Part shown: positions 1 to 10,237 of the stretch, piece by piece
How positions within the stretch are numbered: position 1 is the first letter of the stretch
How the letters are laid out: every line of letters starts with the position of its first letter
From: Chloroflexota bacterium
Lineage (GTDB): Bacteria; Chloroflexota; Anaerolineae; Anaerolineales; Villigracilaceae
Direction: 5' to 3'
Assembly (NCBI GenBank): GCA_016234495.1
Contig: JACRBI010000038.1
Location: 144,242 to 208,241, forward strand
DNA: 64,000 nucleotides
The notes under the pieces: generated by a model
Seen by the model: only the letters and a program-made list of their open reading frames with translations
The model's database searches: none
Told to the model about the DNA's origin: nothing
Translations under genes and position numbers: made by a program

Positions 1-1
1 A

Positions 2-88
2 GCGCTTCTTCACCCCAAGGATGCCAATCCACGGGATTATTTGCGTGTTGAAGCAGGTAAGGAGAGTTTTCCGAGACAAGATGGTTAG
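2..88 (+). CDS. C-terminal fragment of an unknown protein truncated by the window edge (...[28 protein letters not shown])
   Basis: Open frame from base 2 to TAG at 86-88; too short to identify. Confidence 0.35.
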   Translation, partial: ALLHPKDANPRDYLRVEAGKESFPRQDG

Positions 89-325
89 GCATTGAATACC
101 TCTATGAGTAAATTCAAGAATAACTTGTGGAAGATTATAGCCCATGCTGATAAGTGGCAAGGGAAAATGTTGATGTAAGATTTTTATGGGCATTATTGTA
201 TACATGATATATATCACATTAGGCAAACCCGATTGCGGTTGTGATGCCATATTGCCTGTATAACATATAGAGCCATTTTAATGATTTTGATGAGCGAGTA
301 TCCCTAACATGTCGTTCGGTTGAAA

Positions 326-1426
326 TTAGAATTCCTGTTTTTCAACTTTTACTTTTGTCCCGCCCGGCATCTCCACTGTGACATCACCCGGATCATACAG
401 AACTTGGGGCTGGCTCCATCGAAAGATCCATTTTGCATCCTCTGGGCTGGCATTGACACAGCCTCTTGAAGACGGCTCTCCATAGTTGTTATGCCAGTAG
501 GTGGAATGAATTGCAACTCCTGTTCCGACAAATAGGCTAACCCAACCTACTGCCGGCAGACTCCATCCTGCCGAGGCACTGCCACCGCTCAATGGAAGAG
601 ATATTGCCTTTCGCCAGATGGGAAATTCACCAACAGGTGTTTCCCACACGTTCACACGGTTGCCCCAGGCATCATATAACGCACCGCTTGAAATACGTGC
701 AAAATGGACTTCGTTCTCACCCTCAAAGCAGGATAAGGTTTGATAATCAATATTGACAACGATTCGTTTTTCTTCTGCAAGTGGGTTGACGGGGGATATT
801 TCATCCGAAGTTAAAGGTCGAAATGCTTCAGCGGGACCCCAGAACAAATCACCGGATCCATATTTTTCGTTGAGACGATACCAGGTCTGACCATTCGCTT
901 CGGCTCGGATTTGATCCACCCAGACAACCTGGCTATAAACAAAACGGGGAGGTAATCCAATGGATTCGCGATATTGAAGCCAGGGTGCGCGTGCAGGAGG
1001 GTTTTCAAGAGTTAAGTCCACATACGGGATCGTGACCTCCACCCACATCCCTTGTCCCAGACTTGTAGATGGTAATGTATCCATAGCCGCGTTTTGCTGG
1101 TTGTAAACGGGTTGCAGGTTTCCACCCCAGATGAATCCATAGGGAGTTTCGACCCAGCGTTGATTGATTCGCCCGGGCATTGACCCAACAGACTCGCGAA
1201 TCCAAGGAACCACATTATCTTCATATAAAGCACCAATGATCTGGCTGCCCTCGTCGGGTCGTATGAAGACATCTACCTTGCCAACTGTTACGCGGCCTAA
1301 TTTGTCTGCCTGGGGAAACTCAGGTAGATCCTGTTTTGCAAATGGTCGAAAGGCAATCGCACCTGCGCCAAGCGCGGCGAGTTTGAGAAAATCACGGCGC
1401 GAGACAGGGTTATAGTTTTTTCTCAT
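326..1426 (-). CDS. Tat-exported L,D-transpeptidase (YkuD family)
   Basis: [15 protein letters not shown] twin-Arg signal; [19 protein letters not shown] catalytic motif; start at MRKNYN more likely than the ORF-track start at 1477. Confidence 0.88.
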   Translation of the reverse strand: MRKNYNPVSRRDFLKLAALGAGAIAFRPFAKQDLPEFPQADKLGRVTVGKVDVFIRPDEGSQIIGALYEDNVVPWIRESVGSMPGRINQRWVETPYGFIWGGNLQPVYNQQNAAMDTLPSTSLGQGMWVEVTIPYVDLTLENPPARAPWLQYRESIGLPPRFVYSQVVWVDQIRAEANGQTWYRLNEKYGSGDLFWGPAEAFRPLTSDEISPVNPLAEEKRIVVNIDYQTLSCFEGENEVHFARISSGALYDAWGNRVNVWETPVGEFPIWRKAISLPLSGGSASAGWSLPAVGWVSLFVGTGVAIHSTYWHNNYGEPSSRGCVNASPEDAKWIFRWSQPQVLYDPGDVTVEMPGGTKVKVEKQEF

Positions 1427-1640
1427 TATCGGATTCAACATGGATTGGAACGGGGTTCGGTTCATTTCCGTGGTCATGTCCCATCTGTCCCATCATGAGC
1501 AGGTGAGATAAGGGGCAAAGCAACGCGAGCCCTACAAGTAATGCTGTGTTCAGTGGAATCTTGAAAAGAAATACAGCGGCAAAACCTGCAATTGGAAGCA
1601 GGCAGCAGATGAGCATAATTAGCGTGTGTTTTTTGTTCAT
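1410..1640 (-). CDS. Small two-TM DUF2933-like membrane protein with His-rich tail
   Basis: [30 protein letters not shown]; similar to ORFs at 18640 and 33581. Confidence 0.65.
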   Translation of the reverse strand: MNKKHTLIMLICCLLPIAGFAAVFLFKIPLNTALLVGLALLCPLSHLLMMGQMGHDHGNEPNPVPIHVESDNEKKL

Positions 1641-1662
1641 GGTTATCTCCTTTTGTGAACTT

Positions 1663-2133
1663 TTATTTCAACTCCCATTCAAAGATACGAGTGGGGGCGT
1701 CAACATTAGTGATAGTGAGTGTAAGTTTCGTCGCGCCTTCGAGGATGGACTTGCCGTCCTTTGTTGCGGGAAAGATTAACTTGCCTTCGACATGATGACC
1801 GCCGCGCGGCGCGTCCCAGAGAGTTGATTCCACACTAACGCCTGTGTCAGTAGTGAGAGTAGATAGTGTTGCCAGATCCATGCTTAGGTCAATGGAGTGA
1901 GTGGTCATCACCACATCGAACTCGAATGTTTCAGTCGGCGAGTCAAGATTTAGTGGGGTGATTTCGAAGATAATTTCGCCTTGCTCATCAATACGCATAG
2001 CAGAGTCATTTGAAGGGGAAGAAGACTCTCCCGAAACGGGAGCAGGCTGAGGGTCGTTCTGAGCGACAGTCGCGGAACATGCGGAAAGCACAAGTGATAA
2101 AGTCAAAAGCGCGGGTAGAAGAATTCGTTTCAT
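1663..2133 (-). CDS. Lipoprotein of unknown function
   Basis: Lipobox LSACS; same-strand cluster with 326-2603. Confidence 0.7.
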   Translation of the reverse strand: MKRILLPALLTLSLVLSACSATVAQNDPQPAPVSGESSSPSNDSAMRIDEQGEIIFEITPLNLDSPTETFEFDVVMTTHSIDLSMDLATLSTLTTDTGVSVESTLWDAPRGGHHVEGKLIFPATKDGKSILEGATKLTLTITNVDAPTRIFEWELK

Positions 2134-2603
2134 ATTGTCTCCAGAATAGGTTGAAGTTTTTGTCGTTCACGATAAAGCACAAAGAGCATTACGCCAATTC
2201 CAATCAGATTCATGACAAGACCAATAAGCATGAACGGGCGTTGGTAGCGGGTGAGAAAACTCGCCGCCGCGCTGAGTCCGAGAATGGGCAAAACATCAGT
2301 GACATGATGGATACAACAGGCGACCATAGCGGTGGCGGATGTGCCACCACTTGCGCCTATCATGGAACCTGTGTGACCTGTGGATGTAATTGGAATGAAG
2401 AGACGAAATCGCAAAATGGTATAGAGGGCGGCTTGAACCCCAAAGCCGACAATGATCGGGATGACATACCAGCGGTCACGTATGAATTGCGAGGAGGCGT
2501 ACTCCCAGCCTTGCGCCCAGGTGAGAATGCCTATGTAGAATGAAGCAATGAAGGCAGAGCCGAGCAGTAAGGCTGCGAGGGGAATTAGATAACGTTTCAC
2601 CAT
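2130..2603 (-). CDS. Multi-TM protein with CCxHH motif (MerT-like topology)
   Basis: AMVACCIHHVTDVLPILGLSAAASFL; start at MVKRYL likely. Confidence 0.6.
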   Translation of the reverse strand: MVKRYLIPLAALLLGSAFIASFYIGILTWAQGWEYASSQFIRDRWYVIPIIVGFGVQAALYTILRFRLFIPITSTGHTGSMIGASGGTSATAMVACCIHHVTDVLPILGLSAAASFLTRYQRPFMLIGLVMNLIGIGVMLFVLYRERQKLQPILETI

Positions 2604-2619
2604 GAATCTCCTTTTACTC

Positions 2620-2688
2620 ATCATAGCTTTTGTGTCTGTGGGCGTCTTGCGCCAGATTGCTTCAATATAGATAAGCAATTCTGCTTAT
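2620..2688 (-). promoter_or_regulatory. Regulon promoter a: ATAAGCAGAATTGCTTAT-N18-GCGCA-N22-TATGAT
   Basis: Read on minus strand; perfect 7-4-7 palindrome at 2671-2688; upstream of the 2603->326 operon. Confidence 0.7.
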
Positions 2689-2765
2689 AGGGACCAACAA
2701 AAGAACCTGTTAGGATGGAATGAATAAGATTTTGGAAGTTAACTATCTTATGATGGAGGAAAACC

Positions 2766-2966
2766 ATGAGTGGTTTCAATATGCAAAGATTTAATGCGAC
2801 GGGTCAGACGTTTGAGATTGACCCTGTATGTGAAATGAAGGTTGATCCACAGAATCCACCCTTCAAGATTTTGTATAAGGACAAGATGTATTATTTTTGT
2901 TCCGCAGTATGCAAACATTTGTTTGAACGTGTTCCAGAGAAATATATCAAGACAGAAGAGACTTAA
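2766..2966 (+). CDS. YHS-domain metal-binding protein
   Basis: IDPVCEMKVDPQNPPFKILYKDKMYYFCSAVCKHLFERVPEKYI. Confidence 0.85.
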   Translation: MSGFNMQRFNATGQTFEIDPVCEMKVDPQNPPFKILYKDKMYYFCSAVCKHLFERVPEKYIKTEET

Positions 2967-3048
2967 TCATTTGGCTGTCCGCATTTTCGCCTCTTTGCGA
3001 ATAGACGATGCTGTCGTCAACAAGAGGAATTGGACAAATAGCATTGTG

Positions 3049-3117
3049 TTAGGCAATAGTGCTTATATTCAACTTCATTTGAATGCTGTATAAGATTAAT
3101 CGTTATTCAGCAAATCT
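3049..3117 (+). promoter_or_regulatory. Weak regulon promoter b: TTAGGCAATAGTGCTTAT-N18-GCTGT-N22-AAATCT
   Basis: Good palindrome and spacing; poor -10. Confidence 0.35.
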
Positions 3118-3135
3118 CAAAGGAGTTGAAAGAAA

Positions 3136-4248
3136 ATGAAACAACCAGTAATTGGGAAGGTAATCGTCCTACTCTTGGCAGCTACAGCCGTTTTGAGCGC
3201 ATGTAGTGGCACTGCAAGCCAGTCCACTGCGGACCAGCCTACAGCAATTCCACCAACGGCAAGTCAGCCAAAAGCAGATGTAGTGGGAACGGTGTGGGTG
3301 GCTGATGAGGAAGGCAACAGTATCACAGTGATCGATGCGGCCACGAATCAGGTGCTGACGACGCTGACTGGAATCGAAGGCGCGCATAACTTGCAAGTTG
3401 CCCCCGATGGAAAAACGGTCTGGGCGGTCAGCGGGCATGATTCGCTTGCCATCATGATCGATGCTGTAACCTACGAGGTTCATGGTGTTGTTCCCACAGG
3501 AATGATGCCTGCGCATATCGTCCTTACGCCCGATGGTAAAAAAGCGTATGTCACCAATGGTGAGGATGACACGGTTACAGTGATCGATGTGGAGACGATG
3601 ACTGCGACTGCCACGATCACCGTCGGCGACTACCCGCACGGTCTGCGCGTCAGCCCTGATGGGAAATGGGTCTATGTCGCCAATGCCAAATCCACCTCGT
3701 TGAGTTTGATTGATACGCAACAGGATGTGAAAGCCGCCGATATTGAAGTGGGCGAGCGTCCTGTGCAGGTCGGTTTTTCGCCCGATGGCATGTTCAACTA
3801 TTTTTCGTTGAATGGCGAAAACTCGCTCGGCAAAGTGGATGTATCCACACGTGAACTGGTCGGCAAAGTGGAGGTGGGTGGAGGTCCTATTCAGGTCTTT
3901 GTAACGCCAAACAACAAGTACATCCTTGTCGCCAACCAGGGAACGAAGGACAACCCAAGCACGAACGTTTCAGTGGTGGATGTCGCAACGTTCACTGTTG
4001 TAACATCCATTGAAACAGGACAGGGTGCGCATGGCGTGGTTATTGACCCATCCAGCCGTTACGCCTATATCAGCAACATCTACGGGAACACGGCTTCGGT
4101 TATTGACCTTGAAACTCTGACAGTCATCGCCACCGTCCCCACCAGCGCAGCCCCAAATGGCATCAGTTTTTCACCACTCCCTGCGCCGTCGAATGTTCCT
4201 GCTGAGATCGAATTGAATATCGCAATGGATGGGATGCAAATGCCGTAA
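3136..4248 (+). CDS. YVTN/NHL-type beta-propeller lipoprotein
   Basis: Lipobox LSACS; repeated YVTNGEDDTVTVID / YVANAKSTSLSLID blades. Confidence 0.88.
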   Translation: MKQPVIGKVIVLLLAATAVLSACSGTASQSTADQPTAIPPTASQPKADVVGTVWVADEEGNSITVIDAATNQVLTTLTGIEGAHNLQVAPDGKTVWAVSGHDSLAIMIDAVTYEVHGVVPTGMMPAHIVLTPDGKKAYVTNGEDDTVTVIDVETMTATATITVGDYPHGLRVSPDGKWVYVANAKSTSLSLIDTQQDVKAADIEVGERPVQVGFSPDGMFNYFSLNGENSLGKVDVSTRELVGKVEVGGGPIQVFVTPNNKYILVANQGTKDNPSTNVSVVDVATFTVVTSIETGQGAHGVVIDPSSRYAYISNIYGNTASVIDLETLTVIATVPTSAAPNGISFSPLPAPSNVPAEIELNIAMDGMQMP

Positions 4249-4274
4249 CCCATTGAACCATTCTCCATTTTTCC

Positions 4275-4310
4275 AACTCCCTCGTTGCGTCCCTACGCGA
4301 GGGAGTTTTC
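4275..4310 (+). terminator. Rho-independent terminator
   Basis: AACTCCCTCG...CGAGGGAGTT followed by TTTC. Confidence 0.7.
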
Positions 4311-4379
4311 ATAGGCAATTCTGCCTATTCACGAATACGCCACGCGGCTCTTCAAGTGACTTGGAATATTCCATACAAT
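4311..4379 (+). promoter_or_regulatory. Regulon promoter c: ATAGGCAATTCTGCCTAT-N18-GCTCT-N22-TACAAT
   Basis: Upstream of 4416. Confidence 0.7.
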
Positions 4380-4415
4380 GGGACTATCAAATGAATGGGA
4401 TTTTCCGAGGCTCCT

Positions 4416-4781
4416 ATGAATACTCTTCCGTTATTATCCATCAAACATCCTTCTGACGAAGCTTTGCAATGGACAAAGCAACAATTGTTGCAGGCGGGCT
4501 TGCGTCCAATACAAACTTTTGATTTGCATACCGCACGATTGGCGATGCACGATTGTCCCTGCCCAAATCATGGGACAGAGGAATGTGACTGCCAGATGGT
4601 GGTTCTATTGGTTTATGGGAAAGTAGCAGAACCTGCAACCTTGATTCTGCATGGTAATGACGGACAAACCTGGGTTTCCATTGCGAACGATCCACAACAA
4701 CGGACAGATACAAAATTGATTAATTCAATTCGGCAGGCGCTTGAAATCAAGGAGCCTGTTTCTATTTCACAGGCTGAGTAG
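4416..4781 (+). CDS. Small Cys-rich protein (CPCPNHGTEECDCQM), paralogue of 26127-26522
   Basis: Shared FDLH.AR...C.CP.HGT..C.CQM.V.LVYG....PATL.IHG core; start at MNTLPLL. Confidence 0.75.
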   Translation: MNTLPLLSIKHPSDEALQWTKQQLLQAGLRPIQTFDLHTARLAMHDCPCPNHGTEECDCQMVVLLVYGKVAEPATLILHGNDGQTWVSIANDPQQRTDTKLINSIRQALEIKEPVSISQAE

Positions 4782-4846
4782 GCAATTTTGCCTATCTTCA
4801 ACCGCGTCAAATTGCGCTGGTTAGGAAATGGGGAATTCCTTATAGT
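4778..4846 (+). promoter_or_regulatory. Regulon promoter d: GTAGGCAATTTTGCCTAT-N18-GCGCT-N22-TATAGT
   Basis: Upstream of the multicopper oxidase gene. Confidence 0.75.
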
Positions 4847-4876
4847 TACGGGCTATTCCAACTCTTGAGAGGAAAT

Positions 4877-5950
4877 ATGAAAATAAAGAAGATAATGATT
4901 TTTTCGCTGATTGCTCTGGCGTTGACACTATCAGCGTGCGCGCCTGCTGGTGTGCCATCAGATACCACGATGCCGATGGGCGACGACCCAATACTGACTG
5001 CCACCCCAGGCAGTATGATGGCTGATAATCCCGAAGCCGCGCACATGATGGAGCCGATCACAGCCCCGAACGTTCAACCTGCCACTGAAACAATAGGTGG
5101 ACAGCCACTTGCATATCGCGAGGAAGATGGTATCAAAGTATTTGAGCTGACAACAAAAGCGGTGCAATGGCCGATTTTGGATGGCGTTACAGTAACGGCA
5201 TATACATACAATGGGACCGTACCTGGACCAATGATCCGGGTCACAGAAGGAGATCAAGTCAGGATCATCGTTAAGAATGAACTTCCTGATCCAACAACCA
5301 TTCACTGGCATGGAGTCGAAGTCCCCAACGCGATGGATGGCGTACCTGGAGTCACACAGGATCCAATCCAGCCCGGTGAGACGTTCACGTATGAATTCAC
5401 CGCCAAGCCCGCAGGCACGTTCATGTATCACTCACATTTTGAAGGTGATGTGCAGGTAAGCGCGGGTTTGTATGCCCCATTTATCATCGAACCAAAGGAA
5501 CCTGAAGCCAATCCGCCTGCTGTGGACAAGGTTTTGATGATCTCTGAATTACGAATGACGGATGGAGAGACCTTTGCCGCGATGCCGATGGGTGGCATGG
5601 AACCCAACTACTTCACAATCAACGGCAAGTCGTTCCCAGCCACGGAAACGATCACCGTCAAGAAAGGTGATTTGGTTCGGTTGCGCTTTATTGCAATCGG
5701 TCAATTTATCCATCCCATGCACCTGCATGGAATGCCCTTCAAAATCGTTGCGACCGATGGGCATCCTGTGCCAGAAGGCGCACAATTAACCAAGGATACA
5801 GTCAGTGTTGCACCAGGCGAACGATATGATATTGAATTCGTCGCTACAGAAACAGGGCAATGGATGCTGCACTGTCACATCCTGCACCACACCACGAACG
5901 ACAACGTTGAGCCAGGCGGCTTGATGTTGATGATCAATGTCACTGAATAA
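4877..5950 (+). CDS. Multicopper oxidase lipoprotein (short, about two cupredoxin domains)
   Basis: TIHWHG, YHSHFEG, HPMHLHG, MLHCHILHH; lipobox LSACA. Confidence 0.9.
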   Translation: MKIKKIMIFSLIALALTLSACAPAGVPSDTTMPMGDDPILTATPGSMMADNPEAAHMMEPITAPNVQPATETIGGQPLAYREEDGIKVFELTTKAVQWPILDGVTVTAYTYNGTVPGPMIRVTEGDQVRIIVKNELPDPTTIHWHGVEVPNAMDGVPGVTQDPIQPGETFTYEFTAKPAGTFMYHSHFEGDVQVSAGLYAPFIIEPKEPEANPPAVDKVLMISELRMTDGETFAAMPMGGMEPNYFTINGKSFPATETITVKKGDLVRLRFIAIGQFIHPMHLHGMPFKIVATDGHPVPEGAQLTKDTVSVAPGERYDIEFVATETGQWMLHCHILHHTTNDNVEPGGLMLMINVTE

Positions 5951-5976
5951 TCATTTCACTAAAAGGAGAAAGAACA

Positions 5977-6369
5977 ATGCGTAAATTTACCTTTGTTAGT
6001 CTGCTCGTTGCATTATCCGTTTTACTGGCGGCTTGCGGTAGCGCGGCAACACCTGCTGACACAACTTCATCTGGGCAAGCGAACATTAAGTTGGAGACCA
6101 GTCCTGCCCCAGCCGTAAAGGGTGATATTGAATTGATCTTCACGATTACTGACGCCAGCGGTGCGGCAATCGAAGGCGCCAAAGTAGATGTGAATGCGGA
6201 ACATCCTGCGATGGCGGGGATGGGTATGAGCGGCCAGGCCACCGAACAAGGTGGTGGAAAATATTCCATCAAAGCCAATTTCAGTGATGCTGGCGACTGG
6301 GCGTTGACCATCTACGTGCGTAAAGGTGAACTGGACTACAAGGAAGAAATCGAGTTCCCAATTCAGTAG
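5977..6369 (+). CDS. FixH/YtkA-like lipoprotein
   Basis: Lipobox LAACG; AEHPAMAGMGMSGQATEQGGGKY...GDWALTIYV. Confidence 0.72.
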   Translation: MRKFTFVSLLVALSVLLAACGSAATPADTTSSGQANIKLETSPAPAVKGDIELIFTITDASGAAIEGAKVDVNAEHPAMAGMGMSGQATEQGGGKYSIKANFSDAGDWALTIYVRKGELDYKEEIEFPIQ

Positions 6370-6378
6370 CTCAACTAT

Positions 6379-6420
6379 AAACAGGTGTCAGGATTTTTCC
6401 TGATGCCTGTTTATAAAAAA
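6379..6420 (+). terminator. Rho-independent terminator
   Basis: AAACAGGTGTCAGGA / TCCTGATGCCTGTTT imperfect stem then ATAAAAAA. Confidence 0.5.
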
Positions 6421-6433
6421 ATTCGGAAATCTT

Positions 6434-7012
6434 ATGAATTCAAAATCCAATCGTCAGAAAATGCACGAACGCCAACGTAAACAGAAGCTCAGAACCAATC
6501 TTATTTGGAGTGGGATCGGAGTAGTCATACTCGCCATCGTCGGTCTTGTCGTCTGGCAGGGTGTTCGCCCAGCAGCGGGCGAGTCTGTCCAGATTATGGT
6601 GAGCGATCCGCATATCCCAGTTGATAGCGATCCAGGTCAATACAACTCTGATCCGCCGACATCAGGTCCGCATTATCCAGAAGAAGCCCGGGCAGGATTT
6701 TTTGATAATAACAATTATCAGTACCCTGCTGGCTATCTCGTTCACAACCTTGAACACGGGTATGTGATCTTCTGGTACAACTGCGACCTTCTCGATGAAT
6801 CTGGCTGTGCAAACTTGAAGGAGCAGATTAAAACCACAATGGATGATCTGGGTGGCACGAAGTTGATCGCCTATCCCTGGAACACTATTGATGTTCCTCT
6901 TGTCATGACATCCTGGGGGCGTTTGCAAAAATTTGAAGCATTTGATTCGGAGCAAGCCAAAGCTTTTTATCGTTCCAATCTGAACAAAGCGCCAGAACCC
7001 AATGCACCGTAG
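6434..7012 (+). CDS. DUF3105-like membrane-anchored protein
   Basis: DPPTSGPHYPEEARAGFF...HNLEHGYVIFWYN. Confidence 0.78.
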   Translation: MNSKSNRQKMHERQRKQKLRTNLIWSGIGVVILAIVGLVVWQGVRPAAGESVQIMVSDPHIPVDSDPGQYNSDPPTSGPHYPEEARAGFFDNNNYQYPAGYLVHNLEHGYVIFWYNCDLLDESGCANLKEQIKTTMDDLGGTKLIAYPWNTIDVPLVMTSWGRLQKFEAFDSEQAKAFYRSNLNKAPEPNAP

Positions 7013-7020
7013 AGGCAAGA

Positions 7021-7794
7021 ATGTCCACAGTCACAACACATGCTCTTCCAAAACCAAAACAAACCATCTTCCAATGGATTGGCAATCATTGGTTTGAGGC
7101 TTTCCTGATCGTGTATGGCTTGTGGGTACTTACCCCTTTTCTTGCGCCCTTCTTTATGTATATTGGTTGGACTGGCGCGGGAAAAGCGATTTACTTCATT
7201 TATTCATTTTTCTGTCACCAACTGCCAGAGCGTTCCTTTTTTCTCTTTGGCGAAAAGACCATGTATTCGTTGAGCGAAGTTCAAGCCGTATGGCAGGATA
7301 CGATGAATCCGCTCATCCTGCGCAAATTTATTGGCAATGAAACAATGGGTTGGAAGGTCGCCTGGTCGGATAGAATGATCTCGTTTTATACCAGCGTTTG
7401 GTTCTTTGCGTTACTCTGGTATCCTATGCGCCGCAAAATTAAACCTATTACATGGTGGGGTTTCATAGTCATCCTACTGCCTCTCGCATTGGATGGCGGC
7501 ACACATGCAGTCAGCGACTTCGCTGGCATCGGACAGGGATTCCGTGATACAAATGCATGGTTGGCTGTGTTGACGAACAATGTATTACCCGCGACATTCT
7601 ATGCTGGCGACGCGCTCGGTTCGTTCAACTCCATCATGCGCTTCATCACTGGACTATTGGCTGGGCTTGGCATTGTCTGGCTCGCCTTCCCATATATTTT
7701 CCAGACACAAGCCTATAATCAAAAACTGGATGAGATAAGTTATGCCAAAGTCATCGAACAAATCAAAAACCAAAATCCGCATTCTTCTGGCTGA
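7021..7794 (+). CDS. DUF2085-like membrane protein
   Basis: FIYSFFCHQLPERSFFLFG; DGGTHAVSDFAG. Confidence 0.75.
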   Translation: MSTVTTHALPKPKQTIFQWIGNHWFEAFLIVYGLWVLTPFLAPFFMYIGWTGAGKAIYFIYSFFCHQLPERSFFLFGEKTMYSLSEVQAVWQDTMNPLILRKFIGNETMGWKVAWSDRMISFYTSVWFFALLWYPMRRKIKPITWWGFIVILLPLALDGGTHAVSDFAGIGQGFRDTNAWLAVLTNNVLPATFYAGDALGSFNSIMRFITGLLAGLGIVWLAFPYIFQTQAYNQKLDEISYAKVIEQIKNQNPHSSG

Positions 7795-8434
7795 CGATCA
7801 CCACATCGTCCGCGCGGGTGTGCGTCAACTCCTTGAGAGCGCGAAAGACCTCGAGGTCATTGCCGAAGCGGGGGATGGCGAAGAAGCCCAAGCACTCATC
7901 CAGAAACACAAACCTGATGTTGCCGTCCTGGATATCCAAATGCCCAAAGCCAGCGGAATTGAAGTGACCCGTTGGGTGCGCGCGCACCTGCCCGAAGTGG
8001 GAGTTTTGATCCTCACTGCATATGATGACGATCCGTATGTGATGGCAGTCCTGCAAGCAGGCGCGAATGGATATGTGCTCAAGACGGCACAAGCCGACGA
8101 CCTCATTCAAGCCGTGCGCGATGTAAATGAAGGCAAGTCTGCGCTCGACCCAGCCATCACGCGCAAATTAATGTCCAATATCTTCAAAGGAACAGAAAAG
8201 AAAATCGTTGAGCCGCTGACAGATCGTGAACTGGATGTTCTTCGTCTTGCCGCAAAAGGCTTCACCAATAAAGCCATCGGTGTCCAACTCTCAATCAGTG
8301 ACCGTACCGTGCAGGGACACCTCGCACATATCTTCGCCAAATTGCAAGCCAACAGCCGCACCGAAGCTGTCATGCGTGCCGTTTCATTGGGATTGATTTC
8401 TCAAAGCTCGGGCAATATCGTTGAAGAAGAATGA
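7742..8434 (+). CDS. NarL/LuxR-family response regulator
   Basis: Receiver ILLADDHHIVRAGV...VAVLDIQMP; HTH LTDRELDVLRLAAKGFTNKAIGVQLSISDRTVQGHL. Confidence 0.95.
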   Translation: MPKSSNKSKTKIRILLADDHHIVRAGVRQLLESAKDLEVIAEAGDGEEAQALIQKHKPDVAVLDIQMPKASGIEVTRWVRAHLPEVGVLILTAYDDDPYVMAVLQAGANGYVLKTAQADDLIQAVRDVNEGKSALDPAITRKLMSNIFKGTEKKIVEPLTDRELDVLRLAAKGFTNKAIGVQLSISDRTVQGHLAHIFAKLQANSRTEAVMRAVSLGLISQSSGNIVEEE

Positions 8435-10125
8435 AACGTTTCGTCCCTGGCTGGCGCGGTCTCACCCAACTATTTGCATTCACCATTCTGCCGCTTACGC
8501 TTTTACTACTCGTGATCGCATTCGGCGGCGTCAACATGCATCAGCAGGATATGCGCGCCCTCGTCGGGGAACGCGATGAGCGTGCGGTTCAATCTTCCGC
8601 CGCTGCGCTTGAATCTGAATTACATCACCGCATTGCCACCATTACCAGCATGGCTGTGTTGTCTTCCGAGGATTTAACCTTTGATGAAATCTTTGCCACC
8701 ACAAATGACCTCGCTGAGGACTTCAATGGCGAAATGGCTTTCCTTGATTCCGATGGGGGCTTACTTGCCAATACAGGCAATGAGAGTTTTTGGACATGGG
8801 TTTCCCAAAACGCGCAAAGCCTGTCTCTCGCTTCTCCTTCGGACCGTGAGCCTGTTTTCTCCACCCCAATCCTTGACCCCAACTCAAAGCGACTTTTTGT
8901 CATCGTTTCAGCATATTCCGCCTCTCGCGATGTGATTGTAGCGGGCGCGTTTTCACCTGAAACACTTGCCGCTGAAACCCTCTCAACCACCTACCCCACA
9001 GGTAGTCATGTAACGATCTACCTGCTGGACGAATCGCGCCGACTGCTTTTCGTCAGCGGGGCACTCGCGCAGGACAGATTGGAATCAGACCATCCAGGTG
9101 TGACGGAGGCATTACAAGGGCAAAGCGGAGTTTTGTATGTCAAGAAGGATAAGACCGAACATGTTGTTGCCTATAGTCCAATCGAATCGACAGGCTGGGC
9201 GCTGATCACAGAAGAAGAATGGGAAATGGTGGTTAGTCCATCGTTGCAGTTAACCCAAATGGCTCCGCTTGTGATGGTGCCTGCTTTCATCCTCGCACTA
9301 ATCGCATTATGGTTTGGCGCGAAGCAAATTGTTCAACCTCTGCAGAGACTTGAATCCAAAGCCGCTGCGCTGGCATGGGGTGACTTTAATGCGATCAAGG
9401 AATCAGTCGGCGGAATTTCGGAAGTGCAACATCTGCAATTAGAATTGACCGAAATGTCCCGTAAGGTGCAAGCCGCTCAAAACGGACTGCACGACTACAT
9501 CGGCGCGATCACCTCTGCGCAGGAAGATGAACGCATGCGGCTGGCGCGTGAATTGCATGATGACACAATCCAAGCCGTTATCGCGCTCAAACAACGGGTG
9601 CAACTCGCGCAGAAATCCGTCAAGGACCAGCATGGACGTCAGTCACTAAATGAGCTAGAAACTCTGGCCGAACAAACTATTGAAAATCTTCGCCGACTAA
9701 CGCGAGCTTTGCGTCCCATCTACCTTGAAGATCTGGGGCTTGTTACCGCACTCGAAATGCTGACACGTGAAACCAGCCAAAATAATCATTTGGTTGTGGA
9801 TTTTCAAAAAACAGGAGAGGAGCGCCGCCTCACACGCGAAGTGGAGTTATCACTTTATCGTATCGCACAGGAGGCGCTCAATAATGTAGTCAAACATTCC
9901 AAAGCCACCCATGCAGATTTGAAAATTGTGTTTGACACATCGGAAATCAAAATGGAAGTGAGTGACAACGGCAGCGGATTCATGGTGCCAAAAAGTCCCA
10001 CCGAATTTGCTCCCAATGGGCATTTCGGTTTGATGGGAATGCATGAACGCGCCGACCTGATCGGTGCGCGGCTAGAGATAGAATCCGCTTTGGGAAAGGG
10101 AACCAGGCTGATGGTCCGATTATGA
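8431..10125 (+). CDS. NarX-type sensor histidine kinase (HisKA_3)
   Basis: RLARELHDDTIQAVIALKQ; VSDNGSGF; 4-bp overlap with the response regulator gene. Confidence 0.93.
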   Translation: MKRFVPGWRGLTQLFAFTILPLTLLLLVIAFGGVNMHQQDMRALVGERDERAVQSSAAALESELHHRIATITSMAVLSSEDLTFDEIFATTNDLAEDFNGEMAFLDSDGGLLANTGNESFWTWVSQNAQSLSLASPSDREPVFSTPILDPNSKRLFVIVSAYSASRDVIVAGAFSPETLAAETLSTTYPTGSHVTIYLLDESRRLLFVSGALAQDRLESDHPGVTEALQGQSGVLYVKKDKTEHVVAYSPIESTGWALITEEEWEMVVSPSLQLTQMAPLVMVPAFILALIALWFGAKQIVQPLQRLESKAAALAWGDFNAIKESVGGISEVQHLQLELTEMSRKVQAAQNGLHDYIGAITSAQEDERMRLARELHDDTIQAVIALKQRVQLAQKSVKDQHGRQSLNELETLAEQTIENLRRLTRALRPIYLEDLGLVTALEMLTRETSQNNHLVVDFQKTGEERRLTREVELSLYRIAQEALNNVVKHSKATHADLKIVFDTSEIKMEVSDNGSGFMVPKSPTEFAPNGHFGLMGMHERADLIGARLEIESALGKGTRLMVRL

Positions 10126-10138
10126 AGCGATAAACGTC

Positions 10139-10207
10139 ATAAGCCGTTTTGCTTATCTACATCCCCGCCATTCTGCGCTCATGCAGGGGCGGGGTTTTGC
10201 TTATGAT
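10139..10207 (+). promoter_or_regulatory. Regulon promoter e: ATAAGCCGTTTTGCTTAT-N18-GCGCT-N22-TATGAT
   Basis: Upstream of 10238. Confidence 0.75.
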
Positions 10208-10237
10208 GTATCCATCTCAATTTAGGCAGGCAGGCTT

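Noticed and set aside
242-259. TGATGCCATATTGCCTGT resembling the regulon palindrome, with TAACAT at the right distance
   Set aside because: The 5-mer is TTAAT, palindrome match is weak and no plus-strand gene follows; likely chance.
2671-2688. The 18-bp palindromes as transcription terminators
   Set aside because: Stems of only about 6-7 bp, no U-run, and they sit at fixed distance upstream of -10 elements; some merely lie next to real terminators.
3169-3720. Long minus-strand ORF of 183 aa
   Set aside because: Antisense shadow of the beta-propeller gene; His/Arg/Asp-rich composition typical of frame shadows. Same reasoning for 4958-5431, 11039-11530, 28796-29422, 29613-30332, 47632-48330 and 49849-50457.
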